Shown one piece after another: positions 7,524 to 17,312 of a stretch of 36,960 nucleotides of DNA; the stretch's first letter is position 1, and each line of letters begins with the position of its first letter. The position numbers were made by a program, and so were the translations under genes. The DNA is taken from the NCBI GenBank assembly GCA_002897995.1, contig BDTT01000016.1:1-36960 (forward strand), read 5' to 3'. A model generated the notes under the pieces. That model ran no database searches, had not been told where the DNA came from, and worked only from the letters and a program-made list of their open reading frames with translations. This DNA comes from a bacterium BMS3Bbin10 (GTDB lineage Bacteria; Pseudomonadota; Alphaproteobacteria; Rhizobiales; Methyloligellaceae).

Positions 7524-8560
7524 GCGACCGCCCCGTGGAAATGGCCCGGCAAAGCGACGATGAGGCCGACACGAATCTGCGCCCGCAGACGCTTGGCGAG
7601 TTCATCGGCCAGAAGCGTGCCTGCGGCAATCTGAAAGTCTTTATCGAAGCGGCGAAGTCGCGGGCCGAGGCGCTCGACCATGTGCTGTTCGCCGGGCCGC
7701 CGGGCTTGGGCAAAACCACCCTGGCGCAGATCGTCGCCCGCGAGCTTGGCGTCAATTTCCGCGCCACCTCCGGCCCGGTCATCGCCAAGGCGGGAGATCT
7801 GGCGGCGCTGCTCACCAATCTGGAAGAGCGCGACGTGCTGTTCATCGACGAAATTCACCGGCTCAATCCGGCTGTGGAGGAAATCCTCTATCCGGCCATG
7901 GAAGACTTCCAGCTTGATCTGATTATCGGCGAAGGACCGGCGGCGCGCTCGGTGCGCATCGATCTGGCGAAATTCACGCTCATTGGCGCGACCACGCGCA
8001 CGGGACTTTTGACGACCCCCTTGCGCGACCGTTTCGGCATTCCCGTCCGGCTCAATTTCTACGAGGCGGACGAACTGGAAGAGATCGTGCGGCGCGGCGC
8101 GAGGGTATTAGGAATGTCTGTGAGCGACGACGGCGCAAGCGAAGTGGCGCGGCGCTCCAGAGGCACCCCGCGTATCGCCGGGCGGCTGCTGCGGCGCGTG
8201 CGCGACTTCGCGGCCCATGAGGGCGCTGCACTCGTCGATGCGAAAGTGGCGGACAAGGCGTTGCGAATGCTGGAGGTGGACGGGCGCGGGCTCGATGCGC
8301 TGGATCACAGATATCTCAGATGTATTGCGGAGAATTACGGCGGCGGGCCGGTCGGCATCGAGACCATTTCAGCCGCCCTGTCGGAGCCGCGCGATGCGCT
8401 GGAGGAAATCATCGAGCCCTATCTGCTGCAACAGGGTTTCATCTCGCGCACCCCGCGCGGGCGGATGCTGACGGCGCACGCGTTCGCGCATATCGGTCTC
8501 GGCCCTCCGAAGGGGTTTGAGGGGGCGCAGGCCACGCTGTTTGAGGATGGCAGTGACTGA
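7520..8560 (+). CDS. ruvB: Holliday junction helicase RuvB
   Basis: RuvB is the AAA+ motor that drives branch migration with RuvA. The 346-residue protein has the usual RuvB length and starts at a GTG overlapping the ruvA stop. Visible are the N-terminal [12 protein letters not shown], the Walker [10 protein letters not shown] near 58-66, the Walker [12 protein letters not shown] near 109-119, sensor [20 protein letters not shown], and the C-terminal winged helix with [14 protein letters not shown] and RTPRGR. All key motifs are intact. The next gene begins inside its last codons. Confidence 0.97.
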   Translation: MSDRPVEMARQSDDEADTNLRPQTLGEFIGQKRACGNLKVFIEAAKSRAEALDHVLFAGPPGLGKTTLAQIVARELGVNFRATSGPVIAKAGDLAALLTNLEERDVLFIDEIHRLNPAVEEILYPAMEDFQLDLIIGEGPAARSVRIDLAKFTLIGATTRTGLLTTPLRDRFGIPVRLNFYEADELEEIVRRGARVLGMSVSDDGASEVARRSRGTPRIAGRLLRRVRDFAAHEGAALVDAKVADKALRMLEVDGRGLDALDHRYLRCIAENYGGGPVGIETISAALSEPRDALEEIIEPYLLQQGFISRTPRGRMLTAHAFAHIGLGPPKGFEGAQATLFEDGSD

Positions 8561-9209
8561 ACAGCAACCCGCAAAAAGATTTTTGGATAAAGAAGAGGCG
8601 GCGAGGCACCTGATTCACACTGCGATTCGAATGATTATGATCGCAGAAGACCCTTTCGCTATTCACTTATTGGTTCAATCAGCGGAAAAAATACTACTTG
8701 ATCTGTCAAAAAAACAAGGAGTCGCACTGACCTTGGATTGGAAGCCGCTCATTCGTAAGGAGAGGCAAGATGAATTCTTTAAGAGATATCGGGAGGCATA
8801 CAACTACTTCAAACATGCTGATCGCGATTTCGATCAGGAATTGCCAGTTCGCGATATCACTATGATCAACGTGTTGGGAATTCTCTGCTGTGTCAGCGGT
8901 TATCAGGAGTTATTTGGTTACAAAACGGGCCATATGCAGTTTATCTCTGCGTTTTCATTTGTGGTTGTCCCCGGTGTGTTTAAGCTGCCAGGCGATAAAG
9001 CTGATGAATTTTCCGAAGGAATGAAAGAAATCAAAGACCTTACTCCAAGGAGATTCTTCGCGTTGGCTCCAAAAGTGAAGTGGATTGCGGGCCTTGGTTT
9101 GGAGAACGAGCGTACCAGAGATACCGAAGACCACGGGGACTTTTACGATACCTCATTCCGTGAACTAGCGAAGCGCGATGAGAAAAAGAACTCATCTGGG
9201 AAAGTATAG
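8547..9209 (+). CDS. Uncharacterised soluble protein, AT-richer than its neighbours
   Basis: This protein is about 220 residues. Two starts fit: the ATG at 8547, or the GTG at 8553 with GAGG six bases before it (8543-8546). Both lie within the end of ruvB. The first half is helical ([21 protein letters not shown], then [11 protein letters not shown]) and is followed by a conserved-looking [20 protein letters not shown] hydrophobic stretch sits in the middle ([19 protein letters not shown]). No signal peptide is seen. The RxxYNxFKH segment loosely recalls HEPN-type folds, but the Rx4-6H spacing is not met, so I do not assign it. Base and codon use are clearly more AT-rich than in ruvB and ybgC, suggesting later acquisition. 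Confidence 0.75.
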   Translation: MAVTEQQPAKRFLDKEEAARHLIHTAIRMIMIAEDPFAIHLLVQSAEKILLDLSKKQGVALTLDWKPLIRKERQDEFFKRYREAYNYFKHADRDFDQELPVRDITMINVLGILCCVSGYQELFGYKTGHMQFISAFSFVVVPGVFKLPGDKADEFSEGMKEIKDLTPRRFFALAPKVKWIAGLGLENERTRDTEDHGDFYDTSFRELAKRDEKKNSSGKV

Positions 9210-9233
9210 TCATCAAATGCGAAACACCGTGAA

Positions 9234-9719
9234 ATGATGGCGAAAGTGACTGATGCTGAAATGGCCTGGCCCGGCCTCGCGGGCCGCATCGAGGGTGCGG
9301 CGCACATCCTCCCCATCCGCGTCTATCACGAGGACACTGATTTTACCGGTCTCGTCTATCACGCCAATTATCTGAAATTCTGCGAGCGCGGGCGCTCGGA
9401 CTTTGTGCGCCTTTCAGGCATCAGCCAGACAGAGTTGTTTGACGCAGGAGGTGACAAAGAGCCGGCCGCTTTCGTCGTGCGCCATATGGATGTGGATTTT
9501 CTCAAACCCGCCCGCATGGACGATGTGCTGGAGATTGTCACATCAGTCGATGAGATCGGCGGCGCGGCGATGACCCTGCTGCAGGACGTGACGCGGGAGG
9601 GAACGGTGCTGGCGCGGCTGCGCGTTAGAATCATGCTGGTCTCGCGTTCAGGCAAAGTGAGGCGTCTGGGCGACCTTGTCCGCGCTTCGCTTGAACGGTT
9701 CGTTAACCAAGAAGGCTGA
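9234..9719 (+). CDS. ybgC: Tol-Pal-associated acyl-CoA thioesterase YbgC
   Basis: This 161-residue hot-dog-fold thioesterase is the usual first gene of the tol-pal cluster. The signature VYHEDTDFTGLVYHANYLKF near 32-51 contains the catalytic Asp of the 4HBT family, followed by CERGRSDFVR. RHMDVDFLKPARMDD is the second conserved strand region. The start is ATGATG at 9234/9237, and the first 20 residues are outside the fold. YbgC is cytoplasmic, acts on acyl-CoA or acyl-ACP, and has been linked to phospholipid metabolism. Its precise need in Tol-Pal function is unsettled. Confidence 0.93.
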   Translation: MMAKVTDAEMAWPGLAGRIEGAAHILPIRVYHEDTDFTGLVYHANYLKFCERGRSDFVRLSGISQTELFDAGGDKEPAAFVVRHMDVDFLKPARMDDVLEIVTSVDEIGGAAMTLLQDVTREGTVLARLRVRIMLVSRSGKVRRLGDLVRASLERFVNQEG

Positions 9720-9877
9720 CCCTCGCCTCAGGAGAGTCCGGCAGGCGGCCTCATTGGCGAATCGCCTATCGGAAAATTATTGGGCCCGAGCCTAGTTTCG
9801 TCACAAATGCGCTCCACATCTCATGCCCGTGCGAGAGGCGTTCGGGGCGCGCGAAAGACCACCAGCGGGAAGACCCC

Positions 9878-10591
<714 letters not shown>

Positions 10592-10594
10592 TCG

Positions 10595-11041
10595 ATGGGC
10601 GTGATGTTCGGCAGCGGGTATATAAGGCGGCGCAGCCGGTCGGGCCGCAATTATCAGCCCATGAGCGAGATTAACGTGACGCCCTTTGTGGACGTCATGC
10701 TGGTGCTGCTCATCATCTTCATGGTGACGGCGCCGCTGCTGACCGTGGGCGTGCCCATTGATCTGCCGCAGACGAAAGCAAAACAGCTTGAGGGCGACAA
10801 GGAGCCGCTGACCATATCGGTGGCCAGGAATGGCAAGGTTTTCCTGCAGGAGACCGAAATTTCGCTCGACGAAATTGTGCCCAAACTCGTTGCTATCACC
10901 AGGAGCGGATATAGCGAGCGGATTTTTGTGCGCGGTGACCGCGCCACCGATTACGGGACGGTGATGAAGGTGATGGCAACCATCGCCGCCGCCGGTTTCA
11001 GGCGCATCGCGCTCGTCACGGAACTTGAAGAAAGGCTCTGA
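10595..11041 (+). CDS. tolR: Tol-Pal system protein TolR
   Basis: TolR is an ExbD-family protein with one membrane span and a periplasmic domain. It works with TolQ as the proton-driven stator. The 148-residue protein has [20 protein letters not shown] at 23-42, in which Asp33 is the conserved proton-carrying residue. The periplasmic domain follows ([20 protein letters not shown], then [19 protein letters not shown]). AGAGG upstream supports the ATG at 10595. It sits tightly between tolQ and tolA (17 bases to tolA), consistent with one transcript. Confidence 0.95.
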   Translation: MGVMFGSGYIRRRSRSGRNYQPMSEINVTPFVDVMLVLLIIFMVTAPLLTVGVPIDLPQTKAKQLEGDKEPLTISVARNGKVFLQETEISLDEIVPKLVAITRSGYSERIFVRGDRATDYGTVMKVMATIAAAGFRRIALVTELEERL

Positions 11042-11058
11042 CCAGAGAGAAGGAACCC

Positions 11059-11931
11059 ATGCGCAGGGGCCTCATCATATCGCTGGGCCTGCATCTGCTG
11101 ATCCTCATTTCGGCGGTCGCGGTGTTCCCTTTCAGCTCCGAGCGGCCGCCGCCCCGGCCGACGCCGCTGCCTGTGGATCTGGTGACACCCGCGGAATTCA
11201 CCAAGCTCAAGGCCGGTCAGCGCAAGGCGAAGACCGAGCAGGCCAAGGCGAAAAAGAAGCCTGAGCCGGCAAAAAAGAAAGCAGTGAAAAAATCGAAGCC
11301 GTCAAAGGTCAAATCGGTCAAGGCCCCGGCGCCAAAGCCGAAAAGGGCTGAAACCCCGCCGAAAAAGCCCAAGAAAACCGCAAAAGCGAAACACAAGCCA
11401 AAACCGAAGCCGAAAAAGACGGTGAAAAAATCCAAGCCAAAACCGAAGAAGGTCGCGGCCAAGCCGAAAAAAGCCGCGGCAAAGAAAAACAAAAAACCGT
11501 TCGATCCCGACAGGATCGCGGCGCTGCTGAACAAGGTGCCCGATGCGGGCCCCAAATCTCCCGCCGCGCCCGAGAAAAAGAAGAAACCGGCGCCCGCGAA
11601 GGGCCGCGCCGACGGGCGCGACCTTGCCATGACCTTCAACGAGATCGATGCGCTCCGGGCGAAAATCTCCCAGTGCTGGAACCCGCCCGTCGGCGGGCTG
11701 GGAGCGGACGCCATCAAGGTGAAACTGCGGATGGCGCTGCGCCCCGACGGGTCCCTGTCGCGCGAGCCGCAGGTTGTGAACCGGGTGGGCTCACCCTATT
11801 TCCAGGCGGCGGCCGACGCGGCGGTGCGGGCCGTGATGCTGTGCCAGCCCTATGAACTGCCGGCGAAAAAATACGCCCTGTGGCGCGATATGATCCTGAA
11901 TTTCGACCCGCGGGAGATGTTTGGCGGATGA
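11059..11931 (+). CDS. tolA: Tol-Pal system bridging protein TolA
   Basis: TolA links the inner-membrane TolQR motor to TolB and Pal. The 290-residue protein has an N-terminal membrane span at about 4-24 ([19 protein letters not shown]) with the family's conserved Ser-His pair. A very Lys/Pro-rich central region covers about 55-155. A C-terminal domain ([15 protein letters not shown], then [13 protein letters not shown]) has two Cys likely to be disulfide-bonded. The middle is dominated by KKPK-type repeats rather than the Ala-rich helix of E. coli, so it is more likely extended. Its stop overlaps the tolB start (ATGA). Confidence 0.9.
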   Translation: MRRGLIISLGLHLLILISAVAVFPFSSERPPPRPTPLPVDLVTPAEFTKLKAGQRKAKTEQAKAKKKPEPAKKKAVKKSKPSKVKSVKAPAPKPKRAETPPKKPKKTAKAKHKPKPKPKKTVKKSKPKPKKVAAKPKKAAAKKNKKPFDPDRIAALLNKVPDAGPKSPAAPEKKKKPAPAKGRADGRDLAMTFNEIDALRAKISQCWNPPVGGLGADAIKVKLRMALRPDGSLSREPQVVNRVGSPYFQAAADAAVRAVMLCQPYELPAKKYALWRDMILNFDPREMFGG

Positions 11932-13280
11932 TGTGCTCTGGTAAATTCGAAATCCTGACCGGAATGTGGCGTGCGGCCTTTCTCGCGCTCATGATGGCGG
12001 TTGCATCTGTCTGGACCCTGACGGGCGCTCATGCGCAGATGGAGATCGACATCACCCAGGGCTCGCTAAAGCCGGTGCCGGTGGCCATTCCCGTATTTGG
12101 CGGTTCGAGCCTGAACGATCAGAAACTCGGCGCCGATATCGCCGGGGTGGTGATCGCCGATCTGGAGCGCTCGGGGCTGTTCAAGCTGGTCGACCCGGCG
12201 GCCTATATCGAGCGCATCGTCAATCTGAGCCAGGCGCCGCGTTTTTCGGACTGGCGGACAATCAGCGCGCAGGCGCTGGTGGTGGGGCGCGTCACGCGCG
12301 AGCCCAGCGGGCGGCTCAAGGCGGAATTCCGCCTGTGGGATATTTTTGCCGGCAAGCAGCTCGCCGGTCAGCAGTTCTTCACCCAGGGGCGCAACTGGCG
12401 CCGTGTCGGCCACCTGATCGCGGACGCGGTCTATGAGCGGCTGACGGGCGAAAAGGGGTATTTCGACACCCGCATCGTCTATGTGGACGAAACCGGCCCC
12501 AAAAACGCCAGGGTCAAGCGCCTGGCGATCATGGATCAGGATGGCCGCAATCTGCGCATGCTGACCCGGGGCGGGGCGCTGGTGCTCACCCCCCGCTTCA
12601 GCCCGACCTCGCAGGAAATCACCTATTTGTCCTATGAGGACGGGCGCCCGCGCGTTTATCTGCTCAATATCGAGACCGGCCAGAAGGAAATTGTCGGCGC
12701 CTTCCCGAATATGTCCTTTGCGCCGCGATTCTCCCCCGACGGAAAAAAGATCGTCATGAGCCTGCAACAGGGGGGCAACGCCAATATTTTCTTGATGGAC
12801 CTGCAATCCAGGCGCACATTCCGCCTCACAAACACGCCGGCGATCGATACGGCGCCCAGTTTTTCTCCCGATGGCCGGAGAATCGTTTTCGAATCGGATC
12901 GCAGCGGAAAACAGCAGCTTTACGTGATGAATTCCGATGGTTCCGGCCAAAAACGCATCTCTCTGGGAGAGGGACTTTATTCAACGCCAGTCTGGTCGCC
13001 GCGCGGAGACCTGATCGCCTTTACGAAAAAACGCGGATCCCAGTTCCTGATCGGCGTTCTCAAGCCCGACGGCTCGGGGGAACGCGTGCTTACCGAAGGT
13101 TTTCACAATGAAGGGCCCACCTGGGCGCCCAATGGCCGGGTTCTCATGTTCTTCCGCGAGTCGCCTGGAGCGGGCGGAGGGCCGAAGCTCTATACCATTG
13201 ATTTAACTGGATATAATGAGCGCCTCGTCGCAACTCCGTCCTTCGGTTCCGATCCCGCCTGGTCGCCGCTGATCAATTGA
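11928..13280 (+). CDS. tolB: Tol-Pal system periplasmic beta-propeller TolB
   Basis: TolB is a periplasmic protein that binds Pal, TolA and peptidoglycan-associated partners. The ATG at 11928 overlaps the tolA stop, and the frame is 450 residues. Starts at 11931 and 11964 are also possible. The last gives the tidier signal peptide [17 protein letters not shown] with cleavage after AHA. The N-terminal alpha/beta domain (AIPVFGG to [16 protein letters not shown]) precedes a C-terminal propeller with repeated SPDG blades ([44 protein letters not shown]). The length is typical. No terminator is evident after it. Confidence 0.95.
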   Translation: MMCSGKFEILTGMWRAAFLALMMAVASVWTLTGAHAQMEIDITQGSLKPVPVAIPVFGGSSLNDQKLGADIAGVVIADLERSGLFKLVDPAAYIERIVNLSQAPRFSDWRTISAQALVVGRVTREPSGRLKAEFRLWDIFAGKQLAGQQFFTQGRNWRRVGHLIADAVYERLTGEKGYFDTRIVYVDETGPKNARVKRLAIMDQDGRNLRMLTRGGALVLTPRFSPTSQEITYLSYEDGRPRVYLLNIETGQKEIVGAFPNMSFAPRFSPDGKKIVMSLQQGGNANIFLMDLQSRRTFRLTNTPAIDTAPSFSPDGRRIVFESDRSGKQQLYVMNSDGSGQKRISLGEGLYSTPVWSPRGDLIAFTKKRGSQFLIGVLKPDGSGERVLTEGFHNEGPTWAPNGRVLMFFRESPGAGGGPKLYTIDLTGYNERLVATPSFGSDPAWSPLIN

Positions 13281-13505
13281 TTGCAACAAGAATCTTTCCA
13301 ATGGTGCAAAAACCGCGGATTTGGCTTGATTGCCGCTGCCGGTATTGCAATTCTTTAGGCGGGTGGTTGAGATTCGAAGCGTTGCATTTTGGCACCATGT
13401 GTTGAGAAAACACCTTGAGAAATGCAGTCCGTCCTTGATCAAATGGTTCCACCTCAGTAAACGCAAAGATGGCTTTTGCCGATTATATCAAGAGGAGAGA
13501 AGACC
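13281..13505. other. Intergenic region between tolB and the small lipoprotein gene
   Basis: No terminator or gene is recognised here. A promoter for the small lipoprotein may lie at its right end, where TATATC near 13486 could serve as a -10 element, but I see no matching -35. The plus-strand frame at 13330-13518 has no start signal and is unlikely to be coding. Confidence 0.4.
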
Positions 13506-13649
13506 ATGCAGGGTTTGAAAGGCGTGATCATTGTCGCCAGCATTGTGGCAACCGCCGCTGCTCTGGGGGCCTGCCGCAAGAATGTTACTGCCAAGCCGAT
13601 GAAGCTCGGCGCTGCGGACGTCACGGTTGAGCAGGCGGTGCGCGTCTAA
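13506..13649 (+). CDS. Small lipoprotein (47 residues)
   Basis: The ATG at 13506 is preceded by AGGAGAG at the right distance, a near-ideal ribosome-binding site. The product opens MQGLKGVIIVASIVATAAAL and continues GACRKNV, a compact signal peptide with lipobox LGAC and predicted lipidated Cys at 23. That leaves about 25 mature residues ending VTVEQAVRV. There is no membrane retention Asp at +2, so an outer-membrane destination is likely under E. coli rules. I do not recognise a family. Its position between tolB and pal suggests an envelope role, but this is inference from context. Confidence 0.7.
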   Translation: MQGLKGVIIVASIVATAAALGACRKNVTAKPMKLGAADVTVEQAVRV

Positions 13650-13930
13650 ATTAGGCGTTCACGATCACAATAATAAGCCTGTCAAGCGGGGGGATTCCTC
13701 GCAAGATGGATAGCTGGATGCCGTGTCGCCAGAGCTTATGCAAAGGCGTCTACGGCGTTCCAGCGCCATCCATCCACCGGGTGATCCAGTCACCGGTTTA
13801 GAGTGATCTGAGTAAATCACGGAACAATCCAGCTGACCGCACTGCCACAAGTCTGCCATTCGCGGGCGGTAAGATTGCGTTAATGTTTTGAGTTTAACGC
13901 TAATCCATTATGTATCTGTGGCGGGAGTAA
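13650..13930. other. Intergenic region upstream of pal
   Basis: This region contains an imperfect dyad near 13776-13800 (ACCGG-G-TGA ... TCA-CCGGT) and a GTGAT/ATCAC pair near 13802-13819. Both could form hairpins after the small lipoprotein gene. An AT-rich stretch at 13875-13920 (TTAATGTTTTGAG, then TTATGTATC) probably holds the pal promoter. The TTAA pair here is 10 bases apart, not 7, so I do not call it a CtrA box. Confidence 0.4.
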
Positions 13931-14440
13931 ATGGGGATGTTCCGTAAGAACGGCTATGCGCGCACCATTGGCTTGGTGGGCGTTTTTCTGGTTGCGGCGG
14001 GCCTTGCCGCCTGTTCCAAGAAACCGCAGCAAATGGCGCTCGGCCAGCAGGCTGACGGACCGATTTCGCCTGGCACGTCACGGGATTTTAGCGTGAATGC
14101 CGGCGACAAGGTCTACTTCACCGTCAACAGCTCGCAATTGACCCCCGAGGCGCAGGCCACCTTGCGCGGGCAGGCGCAGTGGCTGGGGAAATATCCCCAA
14201 TACAGCGTGACCCTCGAGGGCCATGCCGATGAGCGCGGCACGCGTGAATATAATATCGCCCTTGGCGCGCGGCGCGCCAGCGCCGTGCGGACCTATCTCT
14301 CCGGTCTCGGCGTCAATCCGGGGCGGCTTCGCACGATCTCCTATGGCAAGGAACGCCCGGTGGCGGTTTGCAACGATATTTCCTGCTGGTCGCAGAACCG
14401 GCGCGCCGTCACCGTGCTGAACGCGCGCGCCGGCAGCTGA
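13931..14440 (+). CDS. pal: Peptidoglycan-associated lipoprotein Pal
   Basis: Pal is an outer-membrane lipoprotein that holds the outer membrane to peptidoglycan and is the end point of the Tol machine. The 169-residue protein has signal peptide residues 1-27 with lipobox LAAC and lipidated Cys near 28. A short linker is followed by an OmpA-like domain (about 55-165) carrying VTLEGHADERGTREYNIALG, the diaminopimelate-binding region, and RRASAVRTYL. Two Cys (ICNDISC-type segment near 150) are seen as in other alphaproteobacterial Pals. GGGAG five bases before the ATG supports the start. It has its own leader, so it may be transcribed apart from tolB. Confidence 0.96.
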   Translation: MGMFRKNGYARTIGLVGVFLVAAGLAACSKKPQQMALGQQADGPISPGTSRDFSVNAGDKVYFTVNSSQLTPEAQATLRGQAQWLGKYPQYSVTLEGHADERGTREYNIALGARRASAVRTYLSGLGVNPGRLRTISYGKERPVAVCNDISCWSQNRRAVTVLNARAGS

Positions 14441-14513
14441 TCTTCCCGCCGATTTCCAAACGGCATCACGGGGCGGCGCGCGATATTCGCCGCCAGGTTT
14501 GCCGTCTTGCTCG

Positions 14514-14527
14514 CGCAAGCGCTTGCG
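14514..14527. repeat. 14-bp perfect palindrome between pal and cpoB
   Basis: CGCAAGCGCTTGCG is self-complementary and sits 74 bases after the pal stop, in a GC-rich stretch with no T-run. It could be a weak terminator, an RNA processing stem or a chance GC palindrome. Confidence 0.3.
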
Positions 14528-14643
14528 GCGCGGCGCGTGTGACCATAGTTTAGCCCAATTGGTTCCCAACTCTGCCCCGCGCGGCCGGTCATCGGTTCGC
14601 GGCGTGAGACAGCTTCCATTCAAGACCGGCTTCAATTCAAGAC

Positions 14644-15714
14644 ATGAAACGGCGCATTTCATTTCCATCCACCATTGTCCGGGCCGCCGCCATCGTGCTG
14701 GCGGGCTGGGGGATTGTTTTTGCCGTGCCGGCCCTGGCGCAACAACCGGCCGCTCCAGCGGCGGCGGCATCATCATCGGGCGGCGCGCTGGATGAGCGGA
14801 TCGGTCGCCTTGAAGAACGCATAACGGATCTGCAGACCGTGATCGGCACCCTGCAATCCTTTGTTCGCGATGGTGCGGCGGCTCCCGCGCCAGGTGGTTT
14901 TCCTCCCCCGGGCGGACAGCCGGAATTTGCCGGCGGCAGCGGACCCAGCGAAGTTTCCATTCGCGTTCTGGCGCTGGAGACGCAGATTCGCGCCCTGACG
15001 GGCCAGATGGAGCGGATCGCCGAGCGCCTCAACCGGATAGAAGCAGGGACGGGCGCGCCGCCGCTCGGTCCCGCTTACCGGTCTTTGCCGCAGGGGCAGC
15101 AATCGGGCGGTCCATCCGCCAATCCATTGGCCCCGGAGCAATTGGCGAAACCGGCGCTTCCAGGTCAGGCTCCCGCGCCGCAATTCGGCACCACCGCCTC
15201 TCCGCCGCAGTTCGGCACAACGGCTTCACCTCCGCAACCGGCAAACCCCTTTGACCAGGCTCCCCTGCATGCTCCCGCGCCGGCGCAGGCCCCGCAATTG
15301 CCGCCTCTCGCCGGTCTGCCGGGTGGCGGAGAGGGCCCGCGCGCCATGTATGACGCGTCCTATCAGAATTTTCTGCGCAATGATTTTGGCGCCGCGGAGA
15401 ACGGATTTCGCAGTTTCCTGGCCACCTATCCGGCCGACCAGCTGACCAGCAACGCCCAATACTGGCTCGGCCGCACCCATTTCGAGCGCAAGCAGTTCGA
15501 GCCGGCGGCCAAGGCTTTCCTCGCCGGCTACAAGAAAGACAAGAAAAGCGCCATCGCGCCGGATGCGCTCCTGCATCTGGGGCTCTCGCTGGAGCAGCTT
15601 GGCGAAAAAGACGCCGCCTGCTCCACGCTCAGGGCGGTCATCCAACAGTTTCCAGATGTGTCCGGGAAGATCAAACAGGACACCGCCGCCGCGATCAAGC
15701 GCGGGCGCTGTTGA
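14644..15714 (+). CDS. cpoB: Cell division coordinator CpoB (YbgF), TPR protein
   Basis: This periplasmic protein coordinates peptidoglycan synthesis with Tol-driven outer-membrane constriction. The 356-residue protein has a signal peptide (residues 1-33, ending PALAQ). A coiled-coil segment follows (LDERIGRLEERITDLQTVIG, then VLALETQIRALTGQMERIA). A long Pro/Gln/Gly-rich linker covers about 130-230. The C-terminal TPR domain runs from MYDASYQNFLRNDFGAAENG to the end. The linker contains a tandem copy of QFGTTASPP encoded at about 15180-15234. The Shine-Dalgarno sequence is weak. Confidence 0.9.
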   Translation: MKRRISFPSTIVRAAAIVLAGWGIVFAVPALAQQPAAPAAAASSSGGALDERIGRLEERITDLQTVIGTLQSFVRDGAAAPAPGGFPPPGGQPEFAGGSGPSEVSIRVLALETQIRALTGQMERIAERLNRIEAGTGAPPLGPAYRSLPQGQQSGGPSANPLAPEQLAKPALPGQAPAPQFGTTASPPQFGTTASPPQPANPFDQAPLHAPAPAQAPQLPPLAGLPGGGEGPRAMYDASYQNFLRNDFGAAENGFRSFLATYPADQLTSNAQYWLGRTHFERKQFEPAAKAFLAGYKKDKKSAIAPDALLHLGLSLEQLGEKDAACSTLRAVIQQFPDVSGKIKQDTAAAIKRGRC

Positions 15715-15745
15715 GGCGGCGGGCCGCACGGCGTATATCCATCTT

Positions 15746-17053
15746 ATGGCGACATCTCCAATCAACGATGCCGAAGGCGCGGCGCTTTTCGCGTGCCTCG
15801 ATGGCGTGGCCCATGCCGCTCTCGCGGTCTCGGGCGGCGCGGATTCGGTTGCGCTTATGGAACTGGCGCGGCGCTGGCGTGACCAATCTGGCCGGGACGC
15901 GCCCCGGCTGAGCGTTCTGAGCGTCGACCACGCCTTGCGCGAGGGATCGGACCGGGAAGCGGCGTGGGTGACTGAAAGGGCGCGGGCGCTCGGGCTGGCC
16001 TGCACCATTCTGCGCTGGGAGCCGGGGCCGAAGAAAAACCGCATTCAGGCCGATGCCCGCCAGGCGCGCTATGACCTGATGGCGGATTATGCGCATGCCA
16101 ATGGGCTCGATGCGCTGGTCACCGCCCATCATCTCGACGATCAGGCGGAGACATTGCTGATGCGCCTTGGCCGGGGCAGCGGTCTCGACGGGCTGACGGC
16201 AATCCCCGAAAAAGGCTGCTGGGCGGGTCTGCCCGTGTTCCGGCCGTTTCTCGATGTGCCCAAAGCGCGGCTCAAAGCAACGCTGGAAGCGCTCGGGGTG
16301 GAATGGCTCGAAGACCCGAGCAATGAGGATGCCCGCTTTGAGCGGGTGCGCCTGCGCCGCGCCATGGACCGGCTGGAGACACTGGGGCTCGGCGCGCCCG
16401 CCCTGGCGCGCTCCGCCAGACGCCTGCGCCGCGCCCGCAACGCGCTGGATCGGATCACCAGCCTTTTCCTGCGCGATCATGGCGCGTATGACCCGGCCGG
16501 TTTTTGCCGGATTGATGCCCCGGCGCTGCATGAAGCACCCGAGGAAATCGGTTTGAGGGCGATGGCCCGTATGATTTCAGCCGTTGGCGGGCGGGGGGAG
16601 GCCATGCCCCGGCTTGGCAAACTGGAAGGGTTGCTTGAGGCGCTGAAATCGCAAGCAGATACCTCCCTCGCGCCTTCCTCCCTCACCCTGGGCGGATGCC
16701 GGGTGATCCCGGGCAGGGAAGAGATTCTGGTCCTGCGTGAGCCCGGACGTACCGGACTTGGCGATCTGACGCTAAACCCCGGGGAATGCGGATTGTGGGA
16801 CAATCGCTACCGCGTGCGTCTGTCGGCGCGCTCGGGCGCGCCGGTGCAGGTGCGAGCGCTGGGTCTGCGGGGCTATGGCGAGCTGCGCGCCCGGCTTGGC
16901 CGGGCGGTGAGTCTGCCCGAGTCCGCCGCCGACGGCCTGGTCTCGTTCTGGCGCGAGGAGGGCCTTGTCGCGGTGCCGCCTCTGGGGTTTCATGCGCACA
17001 GCGGCGCGAACGCCGGGTGCAGCGCCGATCTTGTCAATCCGGGACTGCTATAA
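15746..17053 (+). CDS. tilS: tRNA(Ile)-lysidine synthetase TilS
   Basis: TilS attaches lysine to C34 of the CAU-anticodon isoleucine tRNA, an essential step that converts it to read AUA. The start at 15746 gives 435 residues, typical for the family. The frame is open further upstream but overlaps cpoB and is not protein-like. The N-type ATP pyrophosphatase P-loop SGGADS is at about 28-33. SVDHALREGSDREA, HHLDDQAETLLMRLGRGSG and WLEDPSNED are the other family signatures. The C-terminal domain is less conserved (LRARLGRAVSLPESAADG). It follows cpoB by 31 bases. Confidence 0.93.
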   Translation: MATSPINDAEGAALFACLDGVAHAALAVSGGADSVALMELARRWRDQSGRDAPRLSVLSVDHALREGSDREAAWVTERARALGLACTILRWEPGPKKNRIQADARQARYDLMADYAHANGLDALVTAHHLDDQAETLLMRLGRGSGLDGLTAIPEKGCWAGLPVFRPFLDVPKARLKATLEALGVEWLEDPSNEDARFERVRLRRAMDRLETLGLGAPALARSARRLRRARNALDRITSLFLRDHGAYDPAGFCRIDAPALHEAPEEIGLRAMARMISAVGGRGEAMPRLGKLEGLLEALKSQADTSLAPSSLTLGGCRVIPGREEILVLREPGRTGLGDLTLNPGECGLWDNRYRVRLSARSGAPVQVRALGLRGYGELRARLGRAVSLPESAADGLVSFWREEGLVAVPPLGFHAHSGANAGCSADLVNPGLL

Positions 17054-17312
17054 GGGCGATGTTAAGCTCATTTTGGCGGCGGGGTCGCGCGACGGCGTAT
17101 TTCGCGCTAAAACAGTGGAGCGGACAGGTGCAGATCGGGGGCCCCTATGCGGCAAATGAATCACGGGTTTGCAACTTGGCAAATGGGGCGCGGATACATA
17201 TGTTCCTGAACAAGGGAATATGACAGGCAGGCCAGATCAGCGCCGCAATTCTCCGATAGCTTGAAGTTAGGCGGGCCGGTTTGGCCGGCGACCCCGCAAT
17301 GAGGCAGACTTA

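Noticed and set aside
12066-12950. Minus-strand open frame opposite tolB
   Set aside because: It is an antisense shadow of tolB with no start signal.
13884-13905. CtrA box upstream of pal
   Set aside because: The two TTAA halves are about 10 bases apart, not 7.
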